From Arachis hypogaea (taxonomy: Eukaryota > Streptophyta > Magnoliopsida > Fabales > Fabaceae), in contig NC_092051.1 in the NCBI RefSeq assembly GCF_003086295.3, positions 22,191,940 through 22,255,939 on the forward strand: a stretch of 64,000 bases of DNA, written 5' to 3'. Position numbers and translations under genes: made by a program. Positions 61,560 to 64,000 of this stretch are shown here, piece by piece (position 1 is the stretch's first letter; each line of letters begins with the position of its first letter). The notes below the pieces were generated by a model. The model had not been told where the DNA came from and ran no database searches. It saw only the letters and a program-made list of their open reading frames with translations.

Positions 61560-63354
61560 AAGCTTTCATACCCAGCCCATACTTCCTAAACTCTTCATCA
61601 TCTTCACCATTGTGTTCATCAATATCACGTTTCCTTCCTTAGCATTGTCTTCTGCGCCCATAGCTCCTGGTAGCTCGTTAGCCCCTTTATCATGAATTGC
61701 TAAGCTGCCTCCTCCCGCCTCCACCACGCGTGTCCTTCTTCGAGTCTCATTATGCCCGCCAACCCGAGCCAATACCGGATCAACACAAAGGGAGATAGGG
61801 ATGTCTTCTAGCTGGCACACATGCGCCGTCACCACCGCCGCGCTTCCCTGGCCAGTTCATCCTCCTTCTCTCCAGTTTACTCCAACCCCGGTCTCCCAAC
61901 AACCGTCCCCATCTTGTGATCTGGTCGATGTATCATGCTGCTCCAACCCTAGAGACCGTAGCCCCCAACTCTCACAGATCCCCAGGCGTAGAGGCTTCCT
62001 TGGCTGGTGAAGCGAAACCCTGCTGGTGTACATTTTCCCAACCCGCTGGCTTCAACATCGGCCCGGCATAGACCCGACTCGAGCGCTCCAAGGCAGGCCC
62101 ATGATGGACGTCCCCTCCTCTAGCGTGCTTAGTTGCTTCAGGCCTTTGCCTTTCAAGGCCCAATACTTTATTACAACAGCACCTATATTTGTTGAGGGGC
62201 CCCCTTGTAGGTTCAATTACATCATGCCTTATTTCTCCCCTGCCTAGCCCATTAGGTTTAAAACCATAATCTCAGGGAATCGTCAGCTTAGAAGCCACTT
62301 CATTACTTACCTCATATCCTACAAAATCTGCTATGCCTTCAATATCACCTTTATTAGATTGATAAGTTACCAATTTTAATTGATTGTGTCTTAAATTTTC
62401 ATAACTCCACTCATTCAAAATTATTTCTGAATTTACCAATCTAGCCTCATCTTCATCCTCCTCTCGCAGCACCTCAATAACCACTTCCACTGCCTGATCT
62501 GCACTGCCTGTCGAATTTGTTGGCCTTGGTGATGTTATAGCTACAACAGCACAGAACTTTGTATATATGTTTCTCTGGTGTTCACAACTACCCTTACCAT
62601 CCCTCATCATTTCTATCTTAACATTCCCTCCATATGCTTCACATCTTACCTCTTTTACCAATATATGAAGGCCACTATTGCCTATTGTGATATGGACCCA
62701 TTCTTTGATCATGTCCATCACACAGGTATCAATTTGTACACGGCCAAAACTAAAGGAGATGCACGATTCTGTCACGTTATCATAGCCAACCACCTCAGCC
62801 TATTGACTTCCTATTAACCTGAAAGTATCCACAGACCATGCATGTAATGGAACCCCAAAGCACTCTAGGCACACCCTCCGAGTTTCACTTCTCTCCGACT
62901 CGTCCCACTTCCATACACTATGGAACAACTGCAGAAGGCTATTCATATTGAAGGTGTAAGCCTCTTCTGCATTCAAGAGATTGTCAAAGGTCAACAATGC
63001 TTTATACGCACCCATTTCGCGCACCTGGATAACTTGAGGAAAATTCTTCGCAACTGATTCCTTCAGCGCTCTGAAGTCAATAGCCTTCGTCGTTCCCCCA
63101 ACCAGTCTTTTCTGCAGCCAGTCCAAGTTTTTTTTCACCACCGTTACTTCCACATTCTTCGTCCACCCATTGCCATGTGGATCTTGAACTGTTTTATCCT
63201 TCACCAAATCCTTGTTGGAAGTAACTGTGATTTTCTTAGTCTTTCCTCTATCTTCTGGCAATTGACAAACCATAGCACTTCGAGGGTCACCTCGTTGAGG
63301 AATCTTGTTCATGTCTTTCACCTCGAATACTCTTCTGTATTTAGCTTCCCCCAC
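61560..63354 (-). pseudogene. LINE ORF1 (nucleic-acid-binding, DUF4283-like)
   Basis: One frame runs from at least 63354 to 61972. It contains RRVCLECFGVPLHAWSVDTF, then GYDNVTESCISFSFGRVQID and WVHITIG, the RRM-like DUF4283 pattern of plant LINE ORF1 proteins that bind element RNA. A TAG at 62800-62802 stands where Trp is expected (IGSQ then stop). A TGA interrupts at 62272-62274 and another stop at 61972. The tail continues in another frame (61835-61566), so a frameshift lies between. No upstream ATG is in frame; the frame is open through the GA microsatellite, so the true start may be lost. Confidence 0.78.
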
Positions 63355-63383
63355 AAAGACAACTTGCCTCTCAATCTCATATG

Positions 63384-63384
<1 letters not shown>

Positions 63385-63446
<62 letters not shown>
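63385..63446. repeat. (CT)n(CA)n microsatellite
   Basis: About 46 bp of CT followed by 16 bp of CA, lying in the 5' leader of the LINE. Confidence 0.97.
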
Positions 63447-63468
63447 TCTTCTCCTGTCCTCCATGTCT

Positions 63469-63939
63469 CTTAGGGCAGGATTCTTCGACCTTGAAAGATG
63501 AAATCGTTTCGAGTTTTTCAAATCTAGCAAGTAATGTTTACTGCAAACAACCTTCTTTTCTCAATTTCTCTTCCAATTTCAACCACCATTTGGTTGATTT
63601 GAGGGTTAGCATATTTGTAGCTTGTCAAACCTCCTTTGACTCTACGCACTCCAGAAATAATGAAAGGTTGATTCCTTGCCTTAGTTACACTACCGGCAGC
63701 TTAGGCTAACTGTTCTGATCCGGGAGCTTATCTTCTCAAGAACAGGGAGTTCTTGGTGTATAATCTTTTTGTTATAATAAGAAGATAATATTAATTTTTA
63801 GGCCAAGAGCCAATTCAAACGAATGATAGCAAGTCGTGATAAAGAGAAAATGTTAATTCAAATTATTTGAACTAAAATGTTAATTCAAATTATTTGAACT
63901 AAAAATTCACATCTATCATGAAATTAACCTGGTTTATAG
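63469..63939. other. Flanking sequence right of the LINE
   Basis: No gene recognised. Contains a perfect 27-bp tandem duplication (63847-63873 and 63874-63900; AAAATGTTAATTCAAATTAT and so on). Confidence 0.6.
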
Positions 63940-64000
63940 GGGGTGGCAACGAGGCAGGTAGGGGCGGGTTTTTGCTCTACCCAACCCCGCCCGCCTTACA
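63940..64000 (+). mobile_element. Start of a GC-rich MITE, cut by the window edge
   Basis: GGGGGTGGCAACGAGGCAGG followed by GGGGCGGGTTTTTGC and CCCCGCCCGCC resembles the G+C-rich end of a widespread plant hAT-type MITE family (GGGTGGCAACGGGGCGGG). Only one end is in the window. Confidence 0.5.

Larger units (their letters stand above)
57469..63457 (-). mobile_element. Nearly full-length L1-type LINE retrotransposon, 6.0 kb
   Basis: Minus-strand non-LTR element with ORF1, then ORF2 (endonuclease, reverse transcriptase, C-terminal zinc finger) and a 3' poly(A) tail, seen as a T run at 57469-57482 plus strand. Flanks CCTCTATGTCT (57458-57468) and CCTCCATGTCT (63458-63468) form an 11-bp target duplication with one transition. 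The length and the 5' leader ending in GA/GT microsatellites suggest little or no 5' truncation. Both ORFs carry several stops and at least one frameshift, so the copy is inactive. Confidence 0.88.

Overview
This is plant nuclear DNA: AT-rich, intron-containing, and made almost wholly of transposable elements nested in one another. I infer a legume, most likely peanut or a wild Arachis. The grounds are the TGATAAACCACTATTTTATGG-type solo LTR, the GCGTACGCGT-rich LTR segments and the 'gggaccaaaa' MULE-type inverted-repeat elements. That is recognition from memory, not a search. I found no intact single-copy host gene. Protein-like sequence belongs to transposons, to gene fragments they carry, or to decayed genes.

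Layout. 1.3-3.5 kb: a hAT-like non-autonomous element. 3.9-4.4 kb: two fold-back MITEs. 5.8-7.0 kb: a 230-bp segment present twice. 7.56-8.86 kb (minus): a broken Helitron-type PIF1 helicase, followed by a possible plus-strand Helitron 3' end at 8951. 9.1-9.4 kb: a small MULE-type MITE. 10.2-15.6 kb (minus): an F-box/FBA gene split by a 4,234-bp CACTA transposon (10936-15169, TSD TTC). The CACTA carries exon fragments of at least four unrelated host genes: NADP-malic enzyme, ubiquitin-activating enzyme E1, auxin response factor and a leucine-rich-repeat kinase. 15.6-20.1 kb: a degenerate tandem repeat into which a 2.35-kb Helitron (15846-18193) has inserted, with a hAT inside it. 22.07-24.56 kb (minus): an 11-exon RPA1-like gene of Helitron type whose only disabling changes are three Trp-to-stop codons, near an unpaired Helitron 5' end at 24885.

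25.1-26.4 kb: a large inverted repeat. 27.04-32.96 kb: a very long solo LTR holding a MULE (27142-28109) and a second, unrelated solo LTR (28837-30281). 33.2-36.05 kb: a second solo LTR of the first type. 37.7-38.9 kb: another MULE with a perfect 9-bp TSD. 38.9-43.56 kb: AT-rich sequence without genes. 43.57-51.68 kb: a complete young Ty3/gypsy-type element with two LTRs, a tRNA-Asp primer site and a gag-protease ORF, but no reverse transcriptase or integrase core.

54.5-57.3 kb: a hAT with a tRNA-like segment, then fold-back elements and TA microsatellites nested in one another. 57.47-63.46 kb (minus): a nearly full-length LINE with a poly(A) tail and 11-bp TSDs. A GC-rich MITE end starts at the right edge.

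Across unrelated elements, many premature stops are G-to-A or C-to-T changes in Trp or Gln codons, as expected from deamination of methylated cytosine in silenced DNA. The best candidates for new biology are the multi-gene Pack-CACTA, the Helitron with its empty site visible in the same window, and the gag-only LTR element with a variable 72-bp palindromic repeat in its LTR.
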